The notes beneath the pieces are model-generated. The model worked only from the letters and a program-made list of their open reading frames with translations. It did no database searches and was not told the DNA's origin. A DNA stretch of 64,000 bases from Coptis chinensis (taxonomy: Eukaryota > Streptophyta > Magnoliopsida > Ranunculales > Ranunculaceae): the NCBI GenBank assembly GCA_015680905.1, contig CM027381.1, forward strand, positions 65,709,501-65,773,500, read 5' to 3'. The position numbers were made by a program, and so were the translations under genes. Of the stretch, positions 45,729 to 57,828 are shown piece by piece. Position 1 is the stretch's first letter. The number at the start of each line of letters is the position of its first letter.

Positions 45729-46511
45729 GTACGTCCTTGTTTGATGAGTTAAGGACATTCATGGTTTCAATGTCATTGAGTTCTATATTTTATCAAGTGT
45801 GTGTTTCAAAATAAAAAGATCAACTTTCGTTTTTGTTACACTATCACACTTGAAGATGAAAATCGTAATTACTTGCATTTTCTTAATTAAAGTAAGGTGA
45901 AATTCTAAATCTAGCAATGACTATAGTTTCCCAAGCTGCTTTTATATGAATTACATATTTATCATAAATTGTAATATATTGAAAGGTAGATTTAGGAAAA
46001 CCTTACTTTAGGAAATGATCAACAATTTATAACAAGTCTCGTCTCCTTAGTCCTTACCTATTTCGTGATCATTATTGTCCATTTACTTCTTTGATTTACT
46101 AACAAGAATATGACCTCTAGCTAGCAATTAGTGTATGTATAACGACAAATAATCACAGTCGATGTGCTTCCATTGGCCATTGCCCCATCCATGTAGTGTT
46201 TTGTACAACTGGGATGGGTTTAGTTTGTTAGTCTCCAACTCTTTGTTTTCATTTGCTCTTAGCTATACTTTCTTATCTTCCCCAATCATCTAAGTGCCAG
46301 AATAAGTACTTTTTTGTTGTTGCAATTCGGCCTTCTATTCATCCTCAGACGTTGTATGGTGTGATGGTCCTGCACTCCCGTACCTACAATATCTAGAGTC
46401 CAAGATAATGTCAGTCCTAGTCAATATTGGTATGCCTAAAGTATTGACGTGTGCTGCCGCTTATCAAATGACCATTAATCTTTTGGTTTATTGATTCCTT
46501 GTACCTCGAAG
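45729..46511. other. SCPL-2 3' flank and duplicated SCPL upstream sequence
   Basis: No gene. From about 46040 the sequence parallels the region upstream of SCPL-1 (18440 on), without the MITE. It is the promoter side of SCPL-3 and is interrupted by LINE-A at 46532. Confidence 0.6.
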
Positions 46512-47090
46512 AAATGACTGTGGACATGTATTTTTTTTGGAAGAGAGTAGGACCCCAAATTAAACCCTCCCATTCTTATCCTCCTCAATAATGTTCATGA
46601 GAGTTAAGGGGAGGTACAAAATAGTCAGTTACAAACTCATTTTCTTGAGCAGCAAGGAAGTCTGCTACTCTTTTAGATTCCCTAAATACATGTAGAAAAT
46701 TATACAGTTAAAAAACTTCTCAAAATGGATTTAATAGCGCAACTAGTAAGTGTGCACATTGCCAAGACGCCTTCTCCTGATCCTTCAGAATTCTAATAGC
46801 TCTCATTGAATCTGATGCCACTATGATTTGCTGCACCTGCAACATTTGACAACCTTTTAATGTCATCTCATTCATGAATACTAGAGGGCAGTACCATGGC
46901 AAGCAAGGAAATTGATCCGGAGCATTAAAGAGTTGGAGAGACAATTGGAACATTTTACTATACATCATGTGTATAGGGAAGCAAATAAATTGGCTGATGT
47001 TTTAGCTAATAATGTACCCAATGTGAGGAATGTTGATATTATCCCTAGTTCATTCTCAGAGGATATTAGGAAGATTGTATATGAGGATGT

Positions 47091-47797
47091 TGTATGTGCC
47101 ACCATACCTGCACCCCTATAAACAACCATCGTTGGGTACCATTATAGCGCCACCCACTACTATGTATATTGCCCACTATTATGGCATGTCTGCGTTGTCC
47201 AATATTATGGCATCCCAGCACTGCCCATAATTATGGCATGCCTGCGTTGCCCAATATCATGGCATGACTGCGCTGCCCACAATTATGGCATGCTAGTGTC
47301 GCCTATAATTATGGCATGCCTACGCTGCCTAATATTACGACATCCCAGCACTGCCCATAGTTATGGCATGCCTGCGTTGCCCAATATCATGGCATGCCTG
47401 CGCTGGCCAAAATTATGGCATGCCAGTGCCGTCCAATATTATGGCATGCTTGTGCTGCCTATTATCATGACATGCCTGCGCTGCCCATTATCATAGCATG
47501 CCAGAGCTGCCCATAAGTATGGCACCATAAGCTAGTTATAGCATGTTCAGATTTAGAAAACATATTTGTCAAGATATGCTTCCATATTAAGACTTTACGA
47601 GATTTTCTAGCAATTAAGGAAATGATATTTTTCATTATTATCCTATAAATACCCCATTCCTTTTAAACAAAAAGCTCCGTTCATTTGAGAGACTTGATTC
47701 CGGAGAACGATTTGGATACGTAGGCAACCTTTGTGATACAGTCTCAACAATTCGTTATAACAACCTCCCTAATGAAACCATTGGTGTGTTTGGGCGA
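47091..47797 (+). repeat. 5' LTR with internal tandem repeat
   Basis: From 47150 to 47520 there are about a dozen copies of a unit of roughly 28-33 bp, TTATGGCATGCCTGCGCTGC followed by CCAATA or CCATAA, with the palindrome GGCATGCC. The 3' LTR has a related array at 50080-50430. Frames through it are artefacts. Confidence 0.8.
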
Positions 47798-49319
47798 GTT
47801 TCTAGGCGTATGGCACCGGATAGAAAACTCAAGGTCAAAGAAGGGATAGATCGATCGTTTACTCTCAGTTAAGTTTATTCGGCCAGTTTCATACCCTAAA
47901 TGGTTGTTTAACATAGTTGCAGTACCTAAGAAAGATTGTAAAATGAGAGTGTGCATCGATTTCACAAACCTTAACAACACTTGCCCCATTCATCCCTGCC
48001 CTCTTCCACGAATATCAGAACTAGTAGATGCCACATCTGGCTACTCGCGATTATCATTTATGGATACTTATTCAGGACCGATACCACCAAATTCCGCTAT
48101 CTATTAAAGACCAAGAAGCAACTACATTCATAACTGACTAGGGGATTTTCTGTTATCAAGTCATGCCTTGTGGTTTAAAAAACACAGATGCCACTTATCA
48201 GAGGATGATCAACACCATATTCGGAGATATGTTAGGCAAGATAATGGAGGCGTACATTGACGATATGGTTGTCAAATCCAAGCATAGGGGAGCTCACATC
48301 TTTGACTTGTAATCAATTTTTGACAGAATTGATGAATTCAACATGCGGCTAAATCCTTTGAAATGCATTTTCGGACTAATCTCAGGGAAATTCTAGGGTA
48401 TTTGATGACTCACCGAAGCATCGAAGTTAACCCAAATCGAACAGATTGCAAAAACAAAACCGTTTAGCAGCACTAAATCGTTTCATCTCTAAGTACTCGG
48501 ACAAATGCCGTCCTTTCTTTCAGACTTTAAAAGACTCAGCAGGGTGGAATGATGACTGTGAAAATGCCTTCCAATCAATCAAGAAATACTTGGCCTCACC
48601 ACCAATCTTGGCGAACCCAGCAACAGGGCAACCTGTTGGAGCTTACTTGGCCACTACAGATACTGCAGTAAGTGCAGTACTGTTCGATTTAACCTGGCTT
48701 ATGGAGTAGAAGTGGTGTTACCTACTGAAGTTTTTCTTTTTTGGGATAACTCGCATTGTCGCCTTAAACAATAGTCATAATGATGAATTGCTAGCTCATT
48801 CAAAGGCCAATCTAGATGAAGTGCGCGAAGAAAGTATTGCTCGTCTCTTCCATTACCAAGCTGCGATGAAGAAGCAATATGACAAGAAGCTTTGCTTGAA
48901 AGTTTTTTATCTGGGCGACTAGGTCTTGTGTAGACAATCAAAGATCATTGATGTAGGGAAACTTGGCGAAAATTTGGAATGACCTTTTATCATTGACCGT
49001 CCTGCTTCCAAGGGATTATATTTCTTTCGTACAATTGTGGGAACCCCTTTTTAGAAAACCATGGAATGCGCTCCATCTTAGGCATTTTTATTGTTAAATT
49101 TGTTTTCATAAATAGAAATTAGTAGCTTGATCTGACAGCTCCTTAGAGCTTGTCCATGAGATAAACTTGCTATGTTTTTCCAGATGTTTAATCATCAATA
49201 AAGTGCACTCTTCCACATTTTACTTCTTTACTTCCATTCGGCAAGACAAAAATATTATATATCAATTACTCTAGTTCTGTCACCATTAATTTAGTTTAGG
49301 TGGTGTAAGTGTTTAACCT

Positions 49320-49520
49320 ATACCAATTCAAAGTCGTGGAGTTTGCGTTTGCAACACCTTACTCCACACATTAAAAAGTCGTGGAGTTTGCATTTGCAAC
49401 ACCTTACTCCACGCATTTAAAAGTCGTGGAGTTTGTGTTTGCAACACCTTACTCCTCTCATAAAAAATCATTGGTAAATATTTGCAACCCCTTACCCTAT
49501 GCATCAAAAGTCAAGAAGTT
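49320..49520. repeat. Short tandem repeat near the Gypsy 3' end
   Basis: Four copies of AAGTCGTGGAGTTTGCGTTT then GCAACACCTTACTCCAC, spaced about 55 bp, upstream of the purine tract. Confidence 0.75.
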
Positions 49521-50781
49521 GTCATTGAAGAAAATTGAAGAAATATTGAAAAATCGATATTACAACAAAGCTCAAGTTTCACCAATATTTTATACACAAC
49601 TTAAAACTGGAGGCAAGCACTGGTCGGCATTGAATAGTTAGAGTACCTATCCAACTGCTGTAGAATAGAGTTGTTTCTCGAGTGAAATGATAACAATTTG
49701 GGGTGACAGCAATACGTTTCACGCCCAAAAGTTTCTCTATTTACTATTGAGCATTTTCATACCACTAGTGTTGCCTGCTTGAACTAAGTAGCGAACAAAA
49801 AAAACGATCAATATTTCATGGCTGCACAGCCTTTGACATTCGTGTCAAGCAAATAGTGTCAAACAAACAGCCTTTGGTTGCTTTCTTTTCAGAATCTTCA
49901 CCTCCGTCTATTTCTCCACCTTCGCATTCTTTTTGAACCAATTTTTTATTCTTCACCACAAGGAACTAGTTCCATCCAGCGAAGAGGGGGCGGTGTATAT
50001 GCCACCATATCTGCAGCCCTATAAACAACCATCGTTGGGTACCATTATAGCGCCACCCACTACTATGTACGCTGCCCACTATTATGGCAACCTGCGCTGC
50101 CCAATATTATGGCATTCCGCTCTGCCCATAATTATGGCATGCTTGCGCTGCCCAAAATTATGGCATGCCAGCACCGCCTAATATCATGACATGCCTGCGC
50201 TGCCCAAAATTATGGCATGCCAGCACTGCCCATAATTATGGCATGCCAGCACCTTCCATAATTATGGCATCTTAGCTCCTTCCATAATTATGGCATGCCT
50301 GCCTGCGCTGCCCAAAATTATGGCATGCCAGCGCTGCCCATAATTATGGCATGCCTGCGTCGTCCAATATTATGGCATGCCTGCGTTGCTCGTTATCATG
50401 GCATGCCAGAGCTGCCCACAAGTATGGCACCATAAGCTAGATATAGCAGGTTCAGATTTAAAAAACATATTTGTCAAGATATGCTTCCATATTAAGACTT
50501 TACATAATTATGAAAGATTTTCTAGCAATTAAGGACAAAATACCCAATTCCTTTTAAACAAAGAACTACGTTCATTTGAGAGACTTGATTTTGGAGAATG
50601 ATTCGGATACGTAGGCAGCCTTTGTGGTACAGTATCAACAATTCGTTACAATAACCTCCTTAACGAAACCATTGGTGTGTTTGGGCGAGTTTTTACCCAA
50701 ACAGATGCTATAGGCACAGAGTATGTGAGATTGTAAAAAGCTCAGTATTAATATTATTATGGGGTAGGGGACCTCGTTAAA

Positions 50782-51531
50782 GGGGCGTGGTATTGATAGT
50801 TCACTTTATGGGATTAGCACCCCTTTGACAAAAAGTAAAATAATAAAGGTTATTCCTTATATGTCATTTTACACCCCACACGCCTGATAGTTCTACGACA
50901 TTGGGTTGCCGCGAAATCCTATATCCTACGGCAGGCAGTTGCTGCGAGATCGCATAATCCACGGCATCGGGTTGCCGCGAGATCCCATATCCCACGACAG
51001 GCAGTTGTCATGGAACATTTTTTTTGTGTTTTTGATTTTTTTTTCACTTCAAATTTTGCGTATTGAACACACACGACATATGGATGATACCTCATTTTAT
51101 TATTTAAAACTTCTTTATACACTCTAAGAACAACACCAAAACCATGACAAAAAAAATGTATAATCGAGACATAATTTTGCTATCTCGCGGCAAATATTGT
51201 CATATGTTATAAGAAAAACTTGTGATCAAATTAATGAAGAAGAGTTTTGATAATTAACACAAGCAAAGACTCAATTTTAGTGAACACAACCATCTCGTGA
51301 CAACTAATTTTTTTTACGGTGGCTATTAAAAAAAAAAAGGATCCACAGCAACCACCTTTTGTGAGATATGGGATATCGCGGCAACCAGATGCCATGGATT
51401 GTGCGATCTCGCGGCAACTTCTTGCCATGAGTGTTTTTTATGTGATTAATGGAAGGGTGCCAGTACCTTTGAATTGGTCAAAGGGGTGCCAATTCCAATT
51501 CTATAAAGTGGGGTGTCAATACTGCGACCCC
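50782..51531. mobile_element. 750-bp hAT-like TIR element in the 3' part of LINE-B
   Basis: Left end GGGGCGTGGTATTGATAG and the reverse complement of the right end GGGGTCGCAGTATTGACA are homologous over about 70 bp, including CACTTTAT and GCACCCCTTTGAC. TCGTTAAA flanks both ends (50774-50781 and 51532-51539), an 8-bp duplication. Subterminal repeats TTGCCGCGAGATCCCATATC (50895-51010) recur inverted at 51355-51430. No transposase. Confidence 0.7.
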
Positions 51532-53792
51532 TCGTTAAAAACCCCGAAAAAAAAAAACATTCGACAACCTTTTAATCCGGCCTGCATATATAGCTCTCAG
51601 TTCTTGATATAAAACTGATCTTTGGCCACCACCTCCGGTGTACGCTAGTAGAACTTGCCCTTGATCATCTCTTATTACTACCCCTATAAATTGAGGTGTT
51701 AAAACTTGAAAAATAACTGTGGACATGTATGTTATAGCTAAGTAGCAAGTAATCAAACAAACGACTATGGACTATGGACATTGATACTTGATACTTTGAT
51801 AGTACCGCTACAAGCAGAATGGTCCTGTATTTCTAACTTAGTTTCTACCGATAATAAAATCCATCAAACGTTTGTTCCAATGTTAATTTACAACCAGATG
51901 TATACATTATTAAAAATATCAATGCCAGTTTTCAGTCAAACAATGCTACAAACCCTTTTGCTTAAATCAAGCTTTATCAATGCTTATTCATCATTCTTCT
52001 ACTCACACAGAAAATGGCTTTGGGGTTCTTTAAAGCATTATCCTTGTTCTTTTTCTTACTCTTTTCAAAATCTTGTGGTGAACTTATAACAGCACTCCCA
52101 GACCAACCAAGCAAAATCATGGCCGAGCTTTGTTCTACTATTTCGCTGAAGCTGATTCAGGCGGGGAGTAGTTTTAGTACATTTGTTAGAAGAGTATGTA
52201 TAATAATATGGACTTCAACTGGTAGGTCCTGGTTGCTCTTCTCTTGGTTTTGGCGCATTCATGGAACACGGTCCATTTCAGCCCGACAAAAATGGAATCT
52301 TGATCAAGAACAAATATTCCTGGAACTTGGGTAATACTTTATCTCTGGTCAACTAATTCTTTTAAACATATATAAAGGATGATCTTGGACGTAAAGTTCT
52401 GAAACTTTGTACAGCATCTAACGTCTTATACATCGAGTCTCCTATTGGTGTTGGCTTTTCCTATTCAAATACAAGCTCAGATTACTTCGGATGGAATGAC
52501 ACTGAAACTGGTAGGAGCCGTGCATTTTTCAAAACGAAATTTTCCTTTCTCAAGTATTGCAATTTTAGATATGGTAAGTGATTTGCTATTTTTTTCTGTA
52601 GCTGCGGACAATTTCAGGTTCATAATCAACTGGTTGGAAGAATTTCCACAATACAAAGATTCTGAGTTGTATTTAACAGGGGAGAGCTATGCAGGTAATG
52701 AACAACCAATATAGTTGCTTCTTTTGGCGTATATACGGATTGATAGGTGTACAAATCTGTGTTTGTTTAATATTTAATATGCAATGTAATTGCAGGTCAC
52801 TATGTTCCGCAACTTGCTGCACTAATAGTAGAGTATAATAAAATGCCCAACATAGCACCCATCAAGCTGAGGGCCATTGCTGTAATCCTCATACCCTTAC
52901 TCTTATCGCATCCAAGTTCTTGTACCATTGCCTTCATTTTTCCTACATATTTCTCATTCTTTCAATCATTTTGTGTGCTGGCTCTCTATGTAGATTGGTA
53001 ATCCACTTTTAGACTTGGACATTAGTATAACCTCGGGTGATTATTTATGGTCTCATGGAGCACTATCAGATGAAACACTAGGGGGAGAAGACGATTTGTA
53101 ACGATTCAACAGTCTGGAAGCAACGAGTCCATGGAAATTTGTCCTCTGCTTGCAGGGAAGTATATACTAGAGTTTCCGCTGAAGTTGGCAATATTGATTC
53201 TAGTGACATACTTCTCCCTCTATGCCTATCATCAACCGCCGTACAGTTCAAAAGCTTGGGAATACATGCGAGCTTAGATGCTAAGGTATGATTCAGCAAT
53301 CAATCTCTGTTCGATCTTAGATTTTTTACCATGTCTTGAACATTTCATGATTGAACATAGTCTTTGTTTTGACTAATAATTGGACTGTTTAATTGTGGAC
53401 AGCTTTCCCAGACAAAAACTAGTGGTGATCCATGTCTTACAGATAGGATATTTTCATATCTGAACAGACCAGATGTCCAAAAAGCACTTCATGCTAATAC
53501 AACCATTCTTCCATATGAGTGGGACTTTTGTGATGGAGGGTCAGTGTTTATATCTCTGTCTTCCTCATGCACACACACACACTTCGACGAACACATAAAC
53601 ATACTATGCACTCAACTAAATAGTTATGGTGCTTTCTACGGCATGTATTTGAGTTGAATCAACTAGATGTACAAATGTTGCAGGCCTCTTGCCTATCAAG
53701 AAGATAACCTTGATATGAACATCATACCATTAGTATCAGATCTTATAAGAGCCGGTATCCCCCTCACCCTTTTCAGGTATGTGATTAGTACC

Positions 53793-54402
53793 TACGTAGG
53801 GGAGCGATATCCTATCATGCACGCGTGCAACATAAGCGAACTCAGGACATCGACCTCCACGACTGACTTGTGAGCAGCTCCCTCGAGAACACATATGTGC
53901 GCAGCATAAGCGAACTCAGTACATCGACATCCAAGACCGATCTGTGAGTAGCTCCTTTCAGGTAGGTGGTACGAACATAGATGTCTCGGTACGAACACAT
54001 GGCCAAAAATAGAACGCTTCGGATAAGGCCACCACTAGGGGTAATCATTACCAGGATCTTACTTGCACTTCCCACCACTGGGAAATAGGGGTGGCCGCAC
54101 CAACTCCCAATCATCATATGACTTATAATATAACCAGCCCAACACTCCATCACGATCTCCACCCTACACGTGTGAAAGAAACACACGTGTCCCTCAATTG
54201 ACATATCATCAAGCCTATAAATACCACCTATTTGAACTACGTCGGGCCTGATTCCTCTCTCCCTGAAAAAGAGAAAATACCAAAGAAAGAGGATACGTAG
54301 GCAGCTCGCTCACAAGCGAACTCGGTCCACCCAGAAAATCTCAACCCTCTTCCCTCTCCTATCGCATGAAACACTAAGGAAAACCAAAGCGGCTCCTTTA
54401 CA
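53793..54402 (+). repeat. 5' LTR
   Basis: Contains two copies of a unit of about 79 bp, CATAAGCGAACTCAG then GACATCGACCTCC or its variant then GTGAGCAGCTCC, near 53830 and 53907. Starts TA where the other LTR starts TG. AGCCTATAAATACCACC near 54212 is a likely TATA box. Confidence 0.85.
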
Positions 54403-54719
54403 TTGGGCCGATGCGTGGTTTCGATTACTTGAGAAATCACGTTACCTTAACTACAAACTCTCCAATTCTCAAGCCCACGAAGCATGGTCACCTCGAAGCT
54501 TCGGGTTCAACACCTTGCGGAACAATTTGGGTGTAACAAATGAAAGCATTTCCTTGCTCGGGCAAGAAAATGCTACTTTAAAGGCCCAAGTCGGCGCTTA
54601 TCAGCGGCAGAATTCGGCAATGTTGCTGAAAATGGCATCAACGAGGTTAATCGGTAGATTAACGAATTGTCACATAGGATAGGCCAAAGTGCAGTCAGAA
54701 AAGACGCAACCCAAATTGT

Positions 54720-55630
54720 TCAAAAAATGCTCAAGACATACCGCGTGTCCCCGTTCGCTGGCGATGTTCTCGGCCAAATCCTCTCCTCAAGATTTTATCC
54801 GACCCACGTTTCCCCATGTATGATGGCAAAGACTGTCCGGTCAACATATGGCTCGATACATTCAGAGTTTGGCCCTCTACAGTTCTTCTGAGTATGATTA
54901 TCTTCACTGTCGATTATTTCCAGCTAGTTTCAAGGATGGCGCACTTGATTGGTTTTTCTCTCTCGAACCTGATTATATTAAAACTTTTGAGCAGCTTACT
55001 GATTTATTTGCTAGCCAATACGTGCATAACAGACGTAAGAAGGCAGATCTCGATTCGCTGTTCCAGTTATCATTCCGAGAAGATGAAACCATTCGCCAAT
55101 TCTTAGGACGGTTCAAAGCTGAACTGTTGTGTATGGAAAGCGGACTGAAAGAGTCTTTTGCCACACTGGCATTTTCTAATGCTTGTCGAGTGCGTAATAC
55201 CGACCTCTCCAGATCGCTCATGAAGGAACGCCCGGAAACGCTATCCGAACTGTACGCCCGTGTTGACAAGTATATCAAGTTGCAAGAAAGTTTGAAGTCC
55301 AGTTGTTTAGCCGAGAACCAGGAGGTAGCAGCGATCTCTGATCATACTCCGCGTACCAAACAGCGATCCAGGTCGCTGGCACCTAAGGCTAGGACCTGCC
55401 AAGATAACAAAGAGAGAATTATTTGTCTTGACTTCGCTCTCCTAGTTACATCCTCGACAAGATCCGGGCGAACCTCGTACTTCGCCCGGGCGGAAGGCGG
55501 CCGGCCAGATCGACCTGACAAGCCATATTGCGCCTTCCACAGAGCCAAATGTCATGACACGAATGCGTGCTGGGGGCTTAAGCACTATCTTCAAGACCTT
55601 GTCGAAACTAGTACACGAAAACAGTTACAC
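54720..55630 (+). pseudogene. Gypsy-type Gag remnant
   Basis: The frame open from 54848 reads SEYDYLHCRLFPASFKDGAL then DWFFSLEPDYIKTFEQL, SFREDETIRQFLGRFK, and later KPYCAFHRAKCHDTNACWGL. These are the retrotransposon Gag core and a Cys/His segment typical of plant Ty3/Gypsy (Tat-like) Gag. An upstream part, PMYDGKDCPVN, lies in another frame near 54815, so at least one frameshift is present. The open frame continues to 56332, but beyond about 55630 it is the shadow of the antisense frame and lacks Gag features. Confidence 0.75.
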
Positions 55631-55788
55631 CAAACAAAGATAGACTCGCGTACCAAACATTGTGCAATTTCCATTTGTCTCAGGTTATCAGCCAGCCCTT
55701 TCTCGTCCAGCTCTTTGCGGTTGCCATCCAGAGCTATTTGTTCTAACAGACAACCCGATATCTTACTCGATCTGAAGCTACAATCACT

Positions 55789-56541
55789 TCACTTCACAGT
55801 TCGTTGCGCCCCATTCTCGTCCAGGAACACAAACTGTCCCTCTAGGTCGTCAGCCACCACAACAGCCTTTCCACTAGCCTTGCGGAGCCTTCGCTTTCGC
55901 CTGCGGACTGGGTTCACTCCCACGTCGAGGCGCACTAGACCCCACCCCAAACGTGGCCAAGTCCATGACCTGCTCAGGTCGCGCTCCACTCTGGCGAGAA
56001 ACCATAGCCCCAGCCGGGCCACCATCAGAACCGCCCCTACGCTGGAGCTCTCCCCAAGAGCGTGCCGCGCTACTTTCGTAACTCGGACAGTGTCTTGCTC
56101 CGAGGCGTCGTGCGGCCTCTTCTCCGACCTGCTCCTCGCTCGAGGATTGAAAACCACCGTTTCCAATTCCACAGGCGCATCGATCGAACCCCCTTCAGGG
56201 CGGAAGCTCGATCCCCTAGCCCCTGAGGCACCACCTCTAGCAGGTCGCCTCGCGCCGCCATGCGCCCGCTGCCTCTCTTCTCGCGTTACTAAATCACTCC
56301 TTCGCATCTCCATCACCTCTTCCCTGGTATGACCTCGAGCTCGATCTTTTTGCGCCTTCTTTTTTTCCCGGATCGCAGGCCCACCTTTCTCCACAAAGAA
56401 ATGTGCAACTTCAGGCAACTTCGCTTGTTTTTCTTCACGAGTCAGCTGTGCGAACCTCTCTATCTCCCCACGATCAGTTCGATTCTTCACAGAAAACTTT
56501 GCAGTCAAAGCAAAACAAGACCTTGTTAGAACAACTATCAC
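55789..56541 (-). CDS. Antisense ORF of the LTR element, Arg/Glu-rich
   Basis: A 250-codon minus-strand frame: Lys/Glu-rich and probably helical at residues 20-90 (RFAQLTREEKQAKLPEVAHF), then Arg/Ala/Gly-rich, and a C-terminus with AVVVADDLEGQFVFLDENGA. It lies downstream, on the same strand, of the frame at 56574-57140 and is probably its second exon. Antisense ORFs between gag/pol and an LTR are known in plant Tat-type Gypsy elements; their role is unclear. GC-rich compared with the surroundings. Confidence 0.55.
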   Translation of the reverse strand: MIVVLTRSCFALTAKFSVKNRTDRGEIERFAQLTREEKQAKLPEVAHFFVEKGGPAIREKKKAQKDRARGHTREEVMEMRRSDLVTREERQRAHGGARRPARGGASGARGSSFRPEGGSIDAPVELETVVFNPRARSRSEKRPHDASEQDTVRVTKVARHALGESSSVGAVLMVARLGLWFLARVERDLSRSWTWPRLGWGLVRLDVGVNPVRRRKRRLRKASGKAVVVADDLEGQFVFLDENGAQRTVK

Positions 56542-56573
56542 TCGTTAAGTAAAGCAACAACAGAAAAATATTC

Positions 56574-57140
56574 CTACCCACCGGATATATTACAAATCCT
56601 AGTTTGCAATCTACACCCGCTTGCATAGTAGTTGCCAACTAGCAGCAACGGCCTCTTTGTCCAGGCCTCGTTGCTTACACCATCGATCACAGCAGAACGC
56701 GTCGTCATTGTTTGCAAGCTAAAGTTCAAATTACCAGATCGCCTTACAACATAGTGTTCAACTATGTCGGACACCCCTATGTCATGTTCCCCACTCGCAT
56801 TCAACAGGTCAAACACCTTAAACAATCGCCAGGTGTTACCAACGAATTGACAAGGAGACTTCCAACAACGGGCCAAGAAGTCACATACCAGTTTCGAGAA
56901 CGGTATTTGCATATGCGCTCTCAGCTGGCCCTCACAGATTATTATTCCACCATTCGGCGGGTTGTACTCCTCACTACGAACATTTTCACTCAACCGTGGT
57001 TCGTATATCTCCAGGTCGGGGACATTAATCCCGTCACTGCGCCCTCGGTTCGGGGAACGAGTTTGCAAAGACGACGGTTTACACTCTAAAGGGGCAGATC
57101 GCTTGATGGCGACATCATCTCCCGACGACGGATCGTCCAC
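56574..57140 (-). CDS. Antisense ORF, gypsy-associated plant transposon protein
   Basis: A 188-codon minus-strand frame starting MDDPSSGDDVA. The segment EGQLRAHMQIPFSKLVCDFL then NTWRLFKVFDLLN resembles the plant family annotated as putative gypsy-type transposon (PF04195-like), in which a loop of this kind precedes a PNxWR motif. It is followed by the 55789-56541 frame on the same strand. It is found as an antisense passenger of Gypsy-type elements. Confidence 0.6.
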   Translation of the reverse strand: MDDPSSGDDVAIKRSAPLECKPSSLQTRSPNRGRSDGINVPDLEIYEPRLSENVRSEEYNPPNGGIIICEGQLRAHMQIPFSKLVCDFLARCWKSPCQFVGNTWRLFKVFDLLNASGEHDIGVSDIVEHYVVRRSGNLNFSLQTMTTRSAVIDGVSNEAWTKRPLLLVGNYYASGCRLQTRICNISGG

Positions 57141-57828
57141 GCCACGCCCGACCTAGATCGGGTATTACCCTCATCTACCCTATCTTCCTCATCCAATTCA
57201 ACCCCAACGCCAGCACTCATTGCTTCTTCATCCTCATACTCTTCGCAACTCAGTGATATCTCCCTAACCTCCTATGATCGAGTATCATCAGAATCAGACA
57301 TTATAACGAGTCTTTTCAATCAATTACTCAAACTTAAAACCTATAACCTTACAATAACCTACCTACTTAACAAAGCGCACTGGACAGAGAGGAAAGCAAA
57401 TTGAAAATGGAAAGGTAACAGCAGCAGTAACACTCACCTGAGAAACCCTAGCTTGCGTTTTTGGCAGAAGAAGAAAACACGCAATACCTTTTTGAGGTCC
57501 CAAATTTGATTTTGTATAAACCGCCCGTTCAGTTACCAAGAAGTTATGATTACAGCCTATGGTCTAGCCTGCACACGTGTTCCAAGGTACTGTCTTTTCA
57601 GCAGTCCCGTATAATGCGGCGACATGTTTCTTCCAAGCTAGCTTTACGATTACATCGCGTGCATATTACGATACAACTTCCCTTTCTGCCAAATCATCAT
57701 GGTACATGATTCAAAGTTATTCTTTTGTCCGGGTCGGATCGTTCACCACGGCTTCATGTTCATGTTCACGTTCTTCCATTTTTCTCTCGCCAGGCGTTTC
57801 GTGGCATAAACACTTTCTACCGGGGGGG

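Larger units (their letters stand above)
47091..50703 (+). mobile_element. Deleted Ty3/Gypsy element in LINE-B
   Basis: 3' LTR at 49994-50703 (710 bp, TGTATATG...CCAAACA), preceded by a purine tract, GAAGAGGGGGCGG. 5' LTR at 47091 to about 47797 has lost its end. Flanking GATGT / GATGC is a 5-bp duplication with one mismatch. Between them are Ty3/Gypsy pol remnants: an RT start (KMRVCIDFTNLNNTCP, 47940-47990), an RT palm-like segment (AYIDDMVVKS, 48250-48280), an RNase H piece (48600-48690) and a late integrase-type segment (48770-48920). gag and protease and most of integrase are deleted, with many stops. Confidence 0.82.
46862..51556 (+). mobile_element. LINE-B, inserted in LINE-A
   Basis: Flanked by ACATTTGACAACCTTTTAAT (46842-46861) and its copy with one mismatch (51557-51576). 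Ends in a poly(A) run at 51546-51556, so plus orientation and 5'-truncated. The coding remnant is an RNase H C-terminus, IRSIKELERQLEHFTIHHVY and REANKLADVLANN, which runs to YED at 47090. There the Gypsy element starts, and the same frame resumes after it with AIGTEYVRL and a stop (50704-50732). Confidence 0.82.
46532..51710 (-). mobile_element. LINE-A, 5'-truncated, inserted upstream of SCPL-3
   Basis: A 20-bp duplication with one mismatch (AAATGACTGTGGACATGTAT at 46512-46531, copy at 51711-51730) brackets it. The left end is a T run, i.e. a poly(A) tail on the minus strand. The coding remnant is an RNase H domain: LAYTGGGGQRSVLYQELRAI in the right part (51590-51680) and VQQIIVASDSMRAIRILKD in the left part (46770-46850). 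The two parts are separated by LINE-B. Confidence 0.82.

Noticed and set aside
47233..47496. 87-codon Cys/His/Met-rich frame that could look like a zinc protein
   Set aside because: It is the translation of the GGCATGCC tandem repeat in an LTR.
55640..56332. C-terminal part of the 494-codon plus-strand frame in the LTR element
   Set aside because: Ser/Arg-rich shadow of the antisense frame; Gag features end near 55630.
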